From positions 1-64,000 of the forward strand of contig NZ_SUGA01000015.1 of NCBI RefSeq assembly GCF_004963255.1: a stretch of 64,000 nt of DNA. Reading direction: 5' to 3'. Below the pieces are notes generated by a model that searched no databases, was not told where the DNA came from, and was given only the letters and a program-made list of their open reading frames with translations. Shown piece by piece: positions 34,653-43,989 of this stretch. Each line of letters opens with the position of its first letter. Within the stretch, counting starts at the first letter, position 1. Made by a program: the position numbers and the translations under genes. The DNA comes from Mesorhizobium sp. (GTDB lineage: Bacteria > Pseudomonadota > Alphaproteobacteria > Rhizobiales > Rhizobiaceae).

Positions 34653-35593
34653 ATCTTCGTCCCCGTCTTGCGCTTGGCCAGGTTCTTCGGCTTGTCGCTG
34701 AGCGCGGCTTCGCGCTGCGTGGCCGCCTCCGGCGAGAGCTCCACGACCAGCCGGTCGGGGAGCCGCATGTCGACGGCGGCGATGTCGCGCATCAAAAGCC
34801 CGTTGTCATGGTCGATCTTGACGAGCTCGGCGATCGCCTGGTCCTCATCGTCTTCCGGGAGCTTGATCGTGATGCCGTTCTCAAGCCTCAGGTCCCAGCG
34901 CCGCTCGCCGACACGGATATAACCTTTGACCCGGGCCGCCAGCTCGGGATAGCGCTTGATCTTGTCGAGGAAGGCCGGCGCCATGGCCGGCGCGCCGCTA
35001 CCGATGATCAACGGCAGCAGCGCCTGCTTGCCGCCCGAGAACGGCGCGATCACCTCGCCGGACCGCTCGATCACCGAAACTGATGCGCCCTGCTGCCAGA
35101 GCGCGAAGGGCTCGCGCTCCTCGATGCGCACTTCCAGCGTATGAGGGTAGATCTTGCGCACCGCCGCGCCCTCGACCCAGGGCAGCGTCGCGATGCGCTC
35201 GCGCGCAGCCTCGGCATCGAAGCCGATCAGCGAGGTCCAGCCGTCGAGGCCGAGCCGGTCGAGCACATCGATCTCGGATGTCTGACGGTTGCCGACCACC
35301 TTGATCTGGTCGACGGCAAAGCCGGTGCGGGCCGTGATGCCCTGCACGACGCTGTCGGAGTAGCCGCCAAGAAAAGCGCCATAGGCGCTGCTCGACGCGA
35401 TGAGCGCGGCGGAAAGGATCGCCGCCGAAAAGCGCGGCGCCTCATACTCGCCACCGCACAGGCGCGCCAGCACGCGCACCGGCCGGCGAAGCTGACGCGG
35501 CAAGACGAAACGGTCGAATGACAGCGGCACGCCGAACAGCGCGGGACCAGCCGCGTTGCCGCCATTACCCTGTCCCCACCTCAACGCAGACAC
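34649..35593 (-). CDS. ftsQ: Cell division protein FtsQ
   Basis: A 314-residue bitopic divisome protein. A basic cytoplasmic tail is followed by a membrane helix (FSAAILSAALIASSSAYGAF near 53-72), a POTRA domain (FAVDQIKVVGNRQTSEIDVL near 90-110) and the FtsQ/DivIB beta domain. The GTG at 35593 has GGAGGA six bases upstream, overlaps the ddlB end by 13 bp and gives the usual length; the open frame extending further upstream lies inside ddlB and is rejected. Confidence 0.92.
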   Translation of the reverse strand: MSALRWGQGNGGNAAGPALFGVPLSFDRFVLPRQLRRPVRVLARLCGGEYEAPRFSAAILSAALIASSSAYGAFLGGYSDSVVQGITARTGFAVDQIKVVGNRQTSEIDVLDRLGLDGWTSLIGFDAEAARERIATLPWVEGAAVRKIYPHTLEVRIEEREPFALWQQGASVSVIERSGEVIAPFSGGKQALLPLIIGSGAPAMAPAFLDKIKRYPELAARVKGYIRVGERRWDLRLENGITIKLPEDDEDQAIAELVKIDHDNGLLMRDIAAVDMRLPDRLVVELSPEAATQREAALSDKPKNLAKRKTGTKI

Positions 35594-36507
35594 GAAGCGT
35601 CCTCCACCATCCAACTCAACAAATCGCCGAACGAGTGTCCCGCTTGCGCGGCGATTTCGGGCACCAGAGACGTCGGCGTCATGCCCGGCTGAGTGTTGAC
35701 CTCGAGCCAGACAACCTCGCCGTTTTCGGAGTGACGGTCGTCGTAACGGAAGTCCGATCGGGAGACGCCCCGGCAACCAATGGCAAGATGAGCCTTGAGG
35801 GCCAGTGTCTGTATTTTTTGGTAAATATTCGGTGAAATTTTAGCAGGGATTTCGTGTTTTGATCCGCCGGGCACGTATTTTGAGTCGTAGTCGTAGAAGG
35901 AATGCCCGGTCGGGATGATCTCGCAGACGCCGAGCGCCACATCGCCCATCACCGCGCAGGTCAATTCGCGCCCATGGATGTAGCGCTCAACCATGACGGT
36001 CTCGCCATATTGCCATTCGGTTGAGCCGATCACCTGCGGCGGATGCGACTGCCCCTCATGCACGATGACGACACCGAAGCTCGACCCCTCATTGACCGGC
36101 TTGACCACATAAGGCGGCTTCATCGGATGCACGTCCTTGATGGCGAAGCGATTGACCACCTTGGATTCCGCGACCGGAATGCCGGCCGCTTTGGCAACCT
36201 TCTTGGCCTGTTCCTTGTTCATAGCCAGCGCTGAAGCGAGCACGCCCGAATGGGTGTAGGGAATTGCGAGATATTCGAGAATTCCCTGGATGGTGCCGTC
36301 CTCGCCGAACGGGCCATGCAACGCATTGAAGGCGACGTCAGGCTTGAGCTCCGCAAGCACGGACCCGACATCGCGCGAAACATCGACGCGGGTAACCTGA
36401 TAGCCTTCAGTCTCGAGCGCATCCGCACACGCCTTCCCCGAGGACAGAGACACGGGCCGCTCCGAGGAAAATCCACCGAGGAGAACAGCCACATGCTTCT
36501 TCTTCAT
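35581..36507 (-). CDS. ddlB: D-alanine--D-alanine ligase
   Basis: A 308-residue ATP-grasp enzyme making D-Ala-D-Ala for the peptidoglycan stem. Key residues: VLLGGFSSERPVSLSSG near 8-24, ALHGPFGEDGTIQG near 62-75, KPVNEGSSFGVVIV near 138 and the metal-binding EVNTQPGMTPTSLVPE near 272-287. The codons near 35810-35880 are notably AT-rich for this genome. It is the first gene after a 311-bp gap in the dcw cluster, so it may start a separate ddlB-ftsQAZ transcript. Confidence 0.95.
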   Translation of the reverse strand: MKKKHVAVLLGGFSSERPVSLSSGKACADALETEGYQVTRVDVSRDVGSVLAELKPDVAFNALHGPFGEDGTIQGILEYLAIPYTHSGVLASALAMNKEQAKKVAKAAGIPVAESKVVNRFAIKDVHPMKPPYVVKPVNEGSSFGVVIVHEGQSHPPQVIGSTEWQYGETVMVERYIHGRELTCAVMGDVALGVCEIIPTGHSFYDYDSKYVPGGSKHEIPAKISPNIYQKIQTLALKAHLAIGCRGVSRSDFRYDDRHSENGEVVWLEVNTQPGMTPTSLVPEIAAQAGHSFGDLLSWMVEDASCLR

Positions 36508-36818
36508 TTCCCGTCATCCCCTCTCACGCCGGGCCTGCAACCGATATTCCCGCACCGCATTCCCAAGCATTGAGTCCGAGTCTTCCGGCAGGTTGCCCCC
36601 CAGACGGAAAACGCGGCTGAACGCGTTGAACGACTCAAATCAGGAAACGCTTCAGGGCAGAGAATCAGAGAGTTGATTCGCTGGCAAGTGCCTATGATTC
36701 CGAGAGATTCACTTTCCTCGAAAACAGCCGAGAAAAGTGTGTTGTTGAGTCTTTGCAGCAACGGTTGACGCCGCCGCGAGGTGCGGAAGTTCAAGCATCA
36801 CATGAACTTCAACAGGCG
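36508..36818. other. Gap inside the dcw cluster, probable internal promoter region
   Basis: A 311-bp relatively AT-rich spacer between murB and ddlB, in a cluster where nearly all other junctions overlap. The open frames in it lack a ribosome site and look unlike proteins. No strong sigma70 pair or CtrA site (TTAA-N7-TTAA) was seen. It most likely carries a promoter for ddlB-ftsQAZ. Confidence 0.45.
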
Positions 36819-37784
36819 CTAAAGCAGCTGTCCGAGGAACTCCTGCACCTCATGTCCAGGCCGGAAATTGCCGAGGCGCTTGATTTCCCAATGCAGCCGG
36901 ATGCCGGAATTCTCGAGCACACGCGCGCGCACCGTCTCGCCAAGATATTCGAGATCATAGCCGGTCGCGGTGCCGGTGTTGATCATGAAGTTGCAATGCA
37001 TCGGCGACATCTGCGCGCCGCCGATCATCAGCCCGCGGCAGCCGGCCTTGTCGATTTCCTTCCAGGCGGAGGTGCCTTCCGGATTCTTGAAGGTTGAGCC
37101 GCCGGTTTTCTCGCGGATCGGTTGCACCGTCTCGCGATGGTTCTGCACCGCATCCATTGCCGCCTTGATCGCCGCCTTGTCTTCCGGAAACCCTTCGAAA
37201 ATGGCGGAGGTGAAGATCAGTCCGGCGGGCGCGGACGAGTGGCGGTAGGCATAACCCATATCGGCATTGCTGAGCGTGTGGAGATTGCCCTTGCGGTCCA
37301 GCGCCGTCACCTCGACGACCCGTTCCCGGGTCTCGACGCCGTTGGCGCCCGCATTCATCCTGAGCGCACCGCCAACGGCGCCGGGGATGCCGTGGTAGAA
37401 ATGGAAGCCGCCGATGCCGGCTTCATACGCCACGGCCGCGACACGCTTGTCAGGCGTCGCCGCACCGGCTTTGATCGTGGTCGGTCCGGTGGCCTCGGCC
37501 TCGCCGAAACCCTTGGCCGAGAGCCTGACGACGAAACCCGGAATGCCGCCGTCTCGCACCAGGAGGTTCGAGCCGACGCCCACCACCATGACCGGCACCT
37601 CTTCCGGCACGGCGCGCAGGAAGGCGGCGAGGTCTTCCTCGTCGGCCGGCTGGAACAGCGCCTCCGCCAGGCCGCCGGCGCGGAACCAGGTGATCTTGTC
37701 CATCTCGGCGTTCGGCGTGATGCGGCCGCGCAGGCCCGAAAGCTTGTCGCCGAGTTTGTTGATAAGATCCTGGCCGCGCATCAT
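36819..37784 (-). CDS. murB: UDP-N-acetylenolpyruvoylglucosamine reductase
   Basis: A 321-residue FAD enzyme that reduces enolpyruvyl-UDP-GlcNAc to UDP-MurNAc. FAD motifs: TWFRAGGLAEALFQP near 32-46 and VVGVGSNLLVRDGGIPG near 66-82, GIPGAVGGALRMNAGANG near 135-152; the catalytic Ser lies in GGSTFKNPEG near 230. Lack of the Tyr loop makes it type II-like. The ATG at 37784 overlaps the murC stop (ATGA). The frame upstream of this, inside murC, is rejected. Confidence 0.94.
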   Translation of the reverse strand: MMRGQDLINKLGDKLSGLRGRITPNAEMDKITWFRAGGLAEALFQPADEEDLAAFLRAVPEEVPVMVVGVGSNLLVRDGGIPGFVVRLSAKGFGEAEATGPTTIKAGAATPDKRVAAVAYEAGIGGFHFYHGIPGAVGGALRMNAGANGVETRERVVEVTALDRKGNLHTLSNADMGYAYRHSSAPAGLIFTSAIFEGFPEDKAAIKAAMDAVQNHRETVQPIREKTGGSTFKNPEGTSAWKEIDKAGCRGLMIGGAQMSPMHCNFMINTGTATGYDLEYLGETVRARVLENSGIRLHWEIKRLGNFRPGHEVQEFLGQLL

Positions 37785-39187
37785 GAGGGCGTCCCGCCAA
37801 GTTCCTTGGGCAGCGCGTAAGCCCATTGCGTGATGTTGCCGGCGCCGAGGAAGACGACGAAATCGCCGGGCTTGGCGAGCTCGCGAATGGCTGGCGCGAT
37901 CGCCGCCGGGCCATCGATATAGCGCGCGTCGCGATGGCCGCCGGAACGGATGCGCGCAACCAGCGCATCGGAGGTCACGCCTTCGATAGGCTCCTCGCCT
38001 GCCGCATAGACCGGCGCCACCATCACCGTATCCGCGTCGTTGAAGCAGACGGAGAATTCGTTGAACAGATCGTGCAGCCTGGTGAAGCGATGCGGTTGCG
38101 CGATGGCAATCACGCGCCCTTTGGTGGCGCTGCGCGCGGCCTTCAGCACCGCCGCGATCTCCACCGGATGATGGCCGTAATCGTCGAACACCTCGACACC
38201 GTTCCACGAGCCGGTGTGTGTGAACCGCCGCTTGACGCCGGCGAAGGACGACAGACCTTTCTTGATCGCTTCATCCGACAGGCCGAGTTCGTGCGCGACC
38301 GCGATCGCCGCCGTCGCGTTGGAGACATTATGCTTGCCCGGCATCGGCAGGCGCAGGCCGGTTATCGTCGCGGTCCCGCGCCCCTTGCGGTCGCGGATCA
38401 CCACGTCGAATTCCGAGGTCGCGCCCAGCATGCGATGGTTGGTAAAGCGAACATCGGCCTGCGCGTTCTCGCCATAGGTGATGACGCGGCGGTCCTCGAT
38501 GCGGCCGACCAGCGCCTGCACCTCCGGATGGTCCGTGCACATCACGCCGAAGCCGTAGAACGGCACGTTCTCGACGAACTGACGGAAGGCCTCGCGTACC
38601 TTGTCGAAGCTGCCATAGTGGTCGAGGTGTTCGGGATCGATATTTGTGACGACGGCGATGTCCGCCGGCAGCTTGAGGAAGGTGCCGTCGCTTTCGTCCG
38701 CTTCGACTACCATCCACTCCCCGTCGCCCATCCGCGCGTTGGTGCCATAGGCGTTGATGATGCCGCCATTGATGACGGTCGGGTCGAGCCCGCCGGCTTC
38801 GAGCAGCGTCGCCACCATCGAGGTGGTCGTCGTCTTGCCGTGCGTGCCGCCGATGGCGACCGCCTGGCGGAAACGCATCAGCTCGGCCAGCATCTCGGCC
38901 CGGCGCACGATCGGCAAAAGCTTCTCGCGCGCGGCCTTGAGCTCGGGGTTGGATTTCTTGATCGCGGTCGAAACGACGACGACTTCGGCATCGCCGAGAT
39001 TTTCCGCCTTGTGGCCGACGAAGCATTCGATGCCCTTGTCGCGCAGCCGCTGCACATTGGCGCCATCGGCCTGGTCGGAACCCTGCACCTTGTAGCCGAG
39101 ATTGTGCAGCACCTCGGCGATGCCGCTCATGCCGATGCCGCCAATGCCGATGAAATGCACAAGGCCGATCGTCTGCGGCATCTTCAT
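37781..39187 (-). CDS. murC: UDP-N-acetylmuramate--L-alanine ligase
   Basis: A 468-residue Mur ligase adding L-Ala to UDP-MurNAc. UDP-binding HFIGIGGIGMSGIAE near residue 11, ATP loop IGGTHGKTTTTSMVA near 112, and DDYGHHPVEIAAVL near 345 identify MurC. Its start overlaps the murG stop (ATGA) and its stop overlaps murB. Confidence 0.95.
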   Translation of the reverse strand: MKMPQTIGLVHFIGIGGIGMSGIAEVLHNLGYKVQGSDQADGANVQRLRDKGIECFVGHKAENLGDAEVVVVSTAIKKSNPELKAAREKLLPIVRRAEMLAELMRFRQAVAIGGTHGKTTTTSMVATLLEAGGLDPTVINGGIINAYGTNARMGDGEWMVVEADESDGTFLKLPADIAVVTNIDPEHLDHYGSFDKVREAFRQFVENVPFYGFGVMCTDHPEVQALVGRIEDRRVITYGENAQADVRFTNHRMLGATSEFDVVIRDRKGRGTATITGLRLPMPGKHNVSNATAAIAVAHELGLSDEAIKKGLSSFAGVKRRFTHTGSWNGVEVFDDYGHHPVEIAAVLKAARSATKGRVIAIAQPHRFTRLHDLFNEFSVCFNDADTVMVAPVYAAGEEPIEGVTSDALVARIRSGGHRDARYIDGPAAIAPAIRELAKPGDFVVFLGAGNITQWAYALPKELGGTPS

Positions 39188-40308
39188 GCGCGCGTCCTCC
39201 TATAGTCCGAAACCGTTTTGCCGGACGCAATAGCCTCTGTCAGATCGGCGAGCAACCGCGCCGCGTTCGGTTTCCCGGCCGAATGGGCAGCGGCGGCCAT
39301 GGCCACCAGCCGATCCGGGTCCTGCATCAGTGCGCCGACCAGTTGCGCAATCCGCTCCGCCGACAGCGTAGACTGCGGATGGAGCTCGGCGCCGCCGGCT
39401 GCGGCAAGGGCCGCGGCATTCGCCGCCTGATCGTGGTCGAGCGCGTGCGGATAGGGAACCAGCAGCGCCGGCCGGCCGATGACCGCGATCTCCGAAACCG
39501 TGGAGGCGCCGGAGCGCGACATCACCAGATGCGCCGCCGCCATGCGCGCCGCCATGTCGGTAAAGAAGGGCGAGACCTGGACGTCGACGCCGAGCTCGGC
39601 ATAAGCCGCCTTCACCCGCGCCACATCCTCCGCGCGCGCCTGCTGGGTGATCACCAGGCGCTTGCGCAGGTCTTGCGGCAACAGCGCGACCGCCGCCGGA
39701 ACCGCATCGGAAAAGAACTGCGCGCCCTGGCTGCCGCCGAACACCAGCAGGCGGAACGGCTCGCCTTCGTTCGATGCCGCATAGGGCGTCTTCGCTGCCT
39801 CGAGCACCTGCGGCCTGACCGGATTGCCGGTGGTTACCGTCTTTGCGCCATTGGCGCTCGCGCCTTCCGGCAGGAAGCCGCCGGCAATCGCGTCGACGCG
39901 GCCGGCAAGCGCCTTGTTGGCGCGGCCCATGACGGCGTTCTGCTCGTGGACCAGCGTCGGCACCTTGCGCCTTGTCGCCGCATAGAGCGGCGGCAGCGTC
40001 GGATAGCCGCCGAAGCCGACGACCGCCTCCGGCTTGATCCGGGCGATGATCCGGCTTGCTTCGCGCACGCCCTGCCAGATCTTCCAGAAAGCCGAGACCA
40101 CGGCGACCGGGTTTTTCGAGCCCAGTGTCGCCGACGGGATCGCGTGGATGTCGGCGGCGGGAAACTGTCCGGAATAGCGCTCCGCGCGCCGGTCCGTGGC
40201 AAGATGCACCTTCCAGCCGCGTTCGATCAGCTCATGCGCGAGCGCCTCGGCCGGAAACAGGTGTCCGCCCGTTCCGCCGGCTGCAAGCAGGATGACACCC
40301 TTCGCCAT
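39184..40308 (-). CDS. murG: UDP-GlcNAc:lipid I N-acetylglucosaminyltransferase
   Basis: A 374-residue GT-B enzyme on the cytoplasmic membrane face that turns lipid I into lipid II. Glycine loops LLAAGGTGGHLFPAEALA near 6-23 and LLVFGGSQGAQFFSDAV near 190-206, and the UDP-GlcNAc site MSRSGASTVSEIAVIGRPAL near 255-275 are clear. Six bases separate it from ftsW. Confidence 0.95.
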   Translation of the reverse strand: MAKGVILLAAGGTGGHLFPAEALAHELIERGWKVHLATDRRAERYSGQFPAADIHAIPSATLGSKNPVAVVSAFWKIWQGVREASRIIARIKPEAVVGFGGYPTLPPLYAATRRKVPTLVHEQNAVMGRANKALAGRVDAIAGGFLPEGASANGAKTVTTGNPVRPQVLEAAKTPYAASNEGEPFRLLVFGGSQGAQFFSDAVPAAVALLPQDLRKRLVITQQARAEDVARVKAAYAELGVDVQVSPFFTDMAARMAAAHLVMSRSGASTVSEIAVIGRPALLVPYPHALDHDQAANAAALAAAGGAELHPQSTLSAERIAQLVGALMQDPDRLVAMAAAAHSAGKPNAARLLADLTEAIASGKTVSDYRRTRA

Positions 40309-40314
40309 CCCGCC

Positions 40315-41466
40315 TCATTCCGCCGGGATTGCGCGCTGCGCGAGGACGAAGCCCATCTGCTTGCGCTTTTCCGGACGCTTGCGCGTCAATGCCAGCACCA
40401 TGCCCATCGAGACGGCGATGGCGATCTGCGAGGAGCCGCCATAGGAGATGAAGGGCAGCGTCATGCCCTTGGCGGGCATCAGCTGCAGGTTCACGCACAT
40501 GTTGATGGCCGACTGCAAGCCGAAGATGGTGACAAGACCGCCCACCGCGTAGCGGGTGAAATCGTCATGCTCCTTGAGCGCGATGCTCAGGCCGCGCAGC
40601 ACGATGAAGGCGAAGATCGACATGATGAAGAAGCACATGATCAGGCCGAACTCCTCGCCCGCGACCGAGAACACGAAGTCGGTATGGGCATCCGGAACGA
40701 TGCGCTTCACGGTTCCCTCACCCGGCCCGACGCCGAACCAGCTGCCGTTGATCAGCGCCTCGCGCCCCATATCGACCTGAAACGTATCGCCCTCGCCGGT
40801 CAGGAACTTGTTGATGCGCAAGGCAACGTGCGGGAACACCGTATAGGCGGCGAACAGGCCGGTCGCACCGGTGATGCCGAGGGCCATGATCCACAGCCAC
40901 GGCAGGCCGGCCATGAAGAACATAACGCCCCAGGTGCCGGTGACCAGCATGGTCTGGCCAAGATCGGGCTGAGCGACCAGAAGAGAAACCACGAGAACCA
41001 GAAGCAAGAGGGCGAACAGGTTGCCGGGGATATCGAGCTGGCGCTTATGCTCGGCAAACAGCCACGCGCAGATGATGACGAAGGCCGGCTTGAGGAACTC
41101 GGACGGCTGGATGGACAGGCCGGCGAGCGACACCCAGCGGCGTGCACCCTTCACTTCGACGCCGACGTAGAGCACCGCCACCATCAGCACCAGCATGACA
41201 CAGATCAGCACCAGCGACATGCGCCTTATCTGCCTCGCTTGCAGGAAGGAGACCGCCAGCATCACGACAAGCGCCGGGATGGTGAAGATGATCTGCCTGG
41301 TGGCGAAGTGAAAGCTGCTGAGGCCGATGCGTTCAGCGACCGCCGGGCTGGCGGCGAAGGACAACACGATGCCCAGCCCCATCAGCGACAGGAACGCCGC
41401 CAAAAACCAGCGATCGATGGTCCACCACCAGGTGGCGACAGGACTTTTGTCGAGACGGCTTTGCAT
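40315..41466 (-). CDS. ftsW: Septal peptidoglycan polymerase FtsW
   Basis: A 383-residue SEDS glycosyltransferase with ten predicted membrane helices. The SEDS signatures GARRWVSLAGLSIQPSEFLK near 105-125 and PFISYGGSSQIAIAVSMG near 340-358 are present, with the catalytic Asp region PDAHTDFVFSVAGEEFG near 275. It works with FtsI. ATG at 41466 overlaps the murD stop by one base (TGATG); a TTG just upstream is less likely. Confidence 0.94.
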   Translation of the reverse strand: MQSRLDKSPVATWWWTIDRWFLAAFLSLMGLGIVLSFAASPAVAERIGLSSFHFATRQIIFTIPALVVMLAVSFLQARQIRRMSLVLICVMLVLMVAVLYVGVEVKGARRWVSLAGLSIQPSEFLKPAFVIICAWLFAEHKRQLDIPGNLFALLLLVLVVSLLVAQPDLGQTMLVTGTWGVMFFMAGLPWLWIMALGITGATGLFAAYTVFPHVALRINKFLTGEGDTFQVDMGREALINGSWFGVGPGEGTVKRIVPDAHTDFVFSVAGEEFGLIMCFFIMSIFAFIVLRGLSIALKEHDDFTRYAVGGLVTIFGLQSAINMCVNLQLMPAKGMTLPFISYGGSSQIAIAVSMGMVLALTRKRPEKRKQMGFVLAQRAIPAE

Positions 41467-42869
41467 CAACGTGGCCCTCCGATGGGTTTCACACCATCAA
41501 TAGCAGTCGCAGCTTGCCTGAAGGCTTCGCCGCGAACTTCGAAATTCTTGAACTGGTCGAAACTGGCGCAGGCCGGCGAAAGCAGCACCACCGCCTCGCC
41601 GCCGGCGTCGCTCGCCGCGTCATGGGCGGCATGCTCGACCGCCGCCGCCAGCGTTCCCGATATCTCGTAGGGCACCGCTTCGCCCAGCGTCGCCGCGAAG
41701 GCGGGCGCCGCCTCGCCGATCAGATAAGCCTTGGCGATGCGCGGGAAGAAGCCGCGCAGCGGCTCGATGCCGCCCTCCTTGGGCAGGCCGCCGGCGATCC
41801 AGTAGATGCGGCTGGGGAAGCTTGACAGCGCGGGTGCAGCCGCGTCGGCGTTGGTCGCCTTGGAATCGTTGACGAACAGCACATGGCCCTTGCGGCCGAC
41901 CTGTTCCATGCGGTGCGCCAGCCCGGGGAAGCTTTCGAGCCCTGCCTGGATCTCGCCGAGCTCGAGCCCGACCTTGAGGCAGGCGACCACGGCGGCCAGC
42001 GCGTTCTGGGCATTGTGCTGGCCGCGCAGCGAGCCGATACCTTCGAGGAAGGCGACGCGGCTGTAGCGGCCATGCACGGCTTCCATCAGATTGGTGCCGT
42101 CGGCGAAATAGCCGTCGGTCAGCGGCAGGCGCTTGGAAATGCGGATGACCTGCCGCCCTGCCCGCTCGAGTCGGTCAGCGATCTGGGCGCCCCAGGAATC
42201 GTCGACGCCGACGATCGCGGTGTCCGAGCCGGCGACCAGCCTTTCCTTGATCGAGGCGTAATGCGCCATCGTGCCGTGCCGGTCGAGATGATCGGGCGTC
42301 AGGTTCAGCAGGATGCCGGCGGTCGGGTTGATCGAGGGCGCGAGGTCGATCTGATAGGAGGAGCACTCCACCACATAGTGCCGCTTCGGTTCGGGCGGAT
42401 CGAGCGTCATGATGGCGCGGCCGATATTGCCGCCCATTTGCGTGTCACGGCCCGCCGACTTCAATATATGCGCCGTCAGAGCCGTGGTCGTCGACTTGCC
42501 GTTGGTGCCTGTGATCGCGATGAAGGGTGCTGCCGGCGCGTCGCTGATGCGCTCGCGGCAGAACAGCTCGATATCGCCGATCACCTCGACGCCGGCGCCG
42601 CGCGCCAGCTCCACCGTCCAATGCGGCTTCGGATGCGTCAACGGCACCCCTGGCGACAGCACGAAGGCGGCGAAGCGCGGCCAGTCGGCGGTGCGCAGAT
42701 CGCCCGTCGCGATGCCCGCGGCCGCTGCCCGGGCGACGCTTTCAGGATTGTCGTCCCAGGCCAGCACCTCGGCGCCGCCCGCGATCAGCGCATGCGCGGT
42801 GGCTATCCCCGAGCCGCCGAGCCCGAAGAGCGAAACGCGTTTGCCTGAGAACGAAGCGGCGGGGATCAA
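41466..42869 (-). CDS. murD: UDP-N-acetylmuramoyl-L-alanine--D-glutamate ligase
   Basis: A 467-residue Mur ligase adding D-Glu. N-terminal UDP-binding VSLFGLGGSGIATAHALI near 12-30, ATP loop AITGTNGKSTTTALTAH near 118, LTPDHLDRHGTM near 190, and VNDSKATNADAAAPAL near 330 are diagnostic for MurD. Eleven bases separate it from mraY. Confidence 0.95.
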   Translation of the reverse strand: MIPAASFSGKRVSLFGLGGSGIATAHALIAGGAEVLAWDDNPESVARAAAAGIATGDLRTADWPRFAAFVLSPGVPLTHPKPHWTVELARGAGVEVIGDIELFCRERISDAPAAPFIAITGTNGKSTTTALTAHILKSAGRDTQMGGNIGRAIMTLDPPEPKRHYVVECSSYQIDLAPSINPTAGILLNLTPDHLDRHGTMAHYASIKERLVAGSDTAIVGVDDSWGAQIADRLERAGRQVIRISKRLPLTDGYFADGTNLMEAVHGRYSRVAFLEGIGSLRGQHNAQNALAAVVACLKVGLELGEIQAGLESFPGLAHRMEQVGRKGHVLFVNDSKATNADAAAPALSSFPSRIYWIAGGLPKEGGIEPLRGFFPRIAKAYLIGEAAPAFAATLGEAVPYEISGTLAAAVEHAAHDAASDAGGEAVVLLSPACASFDQFKNFEVRGEAFRQAATAIDGVKPIGGPR

Positions 42870-42880
42870 GCGGGCTGGTC

Positions 42881-43963
42881 CTATCTGAGCTTGAGAGTGG
42901 AGAGGCCGACCAGCGCCAGGATGACGGCAATGATCCAGAAGCGGATCACCACCTGGCTTTCGGTCCAGCCGAGCTTTTCGAAATGGTGATGGATCGGCGC
43001 CATCAGGAAGACGCGCTTGCCGGTCATCTTGAAGTAGCCGACCTGGATGATGACCGAGAAGATCTCGACCACGAACAGGCCGCCGACGATGACCAGCACG
43101 ATCTCGTGCTTGGTAGCGACGGCGATGGTGCCGATGAGGCCGCCCATCGCCAGCGAGCCGGTGTCGCCCATGAAGATCGCGGCCGGCGGGGCGTTGAACC
43201 AGAGGAAGCCGAGCCCGGCGCCGATCACCGCGCCGAGCACGACGGCGAGCTCACCGGTGCCGGGAACGAAATGGATCTGCAGATATTCGGCGAAGACCGC
43301 GTTGCCCGAGAGATAGGCGATGACTCCGAAAGACGCCGCCGCGATCATGATCGGCACGATCGCCAGGCCGTCGAGGCCGTCGGTCAGGTTGACCGCATTG
43401 CCGGCGCCGACGATGACGAAGCAGGAGAACGGCACGAAGAACCAGCCGAGGTTGATCAGCAACTCCTTGGCGAAGGGGAAGGTCAGGGACGACGAGAACG
43501 GCGCCTGGCCATTATGCATGATCACCCACGCGGCGATGGCCGCGATGACGAATTCGATCGCCAGCCTCGCCTTGCCGGAGAAGCCCAGATGCGACTGCTT
43601 GGTGACCTTGAGATAGTCGTCATAGAAGCCGATCGAGCCGAAGCCGACGGTGACCAGCAGCACAACCCAGACATAGATGCTGGAAAGATTTGCCCATAAA
43701 AGCGACGAACCGATGATGCCTGACAGGATCATCAGCCCACCCATGGTCGGCGTTCCAGCCTTCTTGAAATGCGTCTGCGGGCCATCGGCGCGAATCGGCT
43801 GGCCCTTGCCTTGACGCAGGCGCAGCGAATTGATGATCGTCGGCCCGAAAATGAAGACGATCAGCGCTGAGGTGATCAGCGCGCCGCCGGTGCGGAAGGT
43901 GATGTAGCGGAAGACGTTGAAGAACGAGATCTTGTCCGCGAAATCGACGAGCAGTGTGAACAT
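42881..43963 (-). CDS. mraY: Phospho-MurNAc-pentapeptide transferase
   Basis: A 360-residue integral membrane enzyme with ten predicted helices that makes lipid I from UDP-MurNAc-pentapeptide and undecaprenyl phosphate. The Mg2+-binding GFYDDYLKVTKQSHLGFSGK near 115-135, NAVNLTDGLDGLAIVP near 190 and MAPIHHHFEKLGW near 325 are all intact. Confidence 0.96.
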   Translation of the reverse strand: MFTLLVDFADKISFFNVFRYITFRTGGALITSALIVFIFGPTIINSLRLRQGKGQPIRADGPQTHFKKAGTPTMGGLMILSGIIGSSLLWANLSSIYVWVVLLVTVGFGSIGFYDDYLKVTKQSHLGFSGKARLAIEFVIAAIAAWVIMHNGQAPFSSSLTFPFAKELLINLGWFFVPFSCFVIVGAGNAVNLTDGLDGLAIVPIMIAAASFGVIAYLSGNAVFAEYLQIHFVPGTGELAVVLGAVIGAGLGFLWFNAPPAAIFMGDTGSLAMGGLIGTIAVATKHEIVLVIVGGLFVVEIFSVIIQVGYFKMTGKRVFLMAPIHHHFEKLGWTESQVVIRFWIIAVILALVGLSTLKLR

Positions 43964-43989
43964 GGTCCTTCCGTCCCCCGGAGCCCGAC

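Noticed and set aside
36504..36794. 96-codon open frame in the murB-ddlB gap
   Set aside because: No ribosome site, Cys/Arg-rich unusual composition and no recognisable domain.
39283..41670. 795-codon open frame antisense to murG and ftsW
   Set aside because: Composition rich in Arg, His, Asp and Gln is typical of an antisense shadow; both sense genes carry all their motifs.
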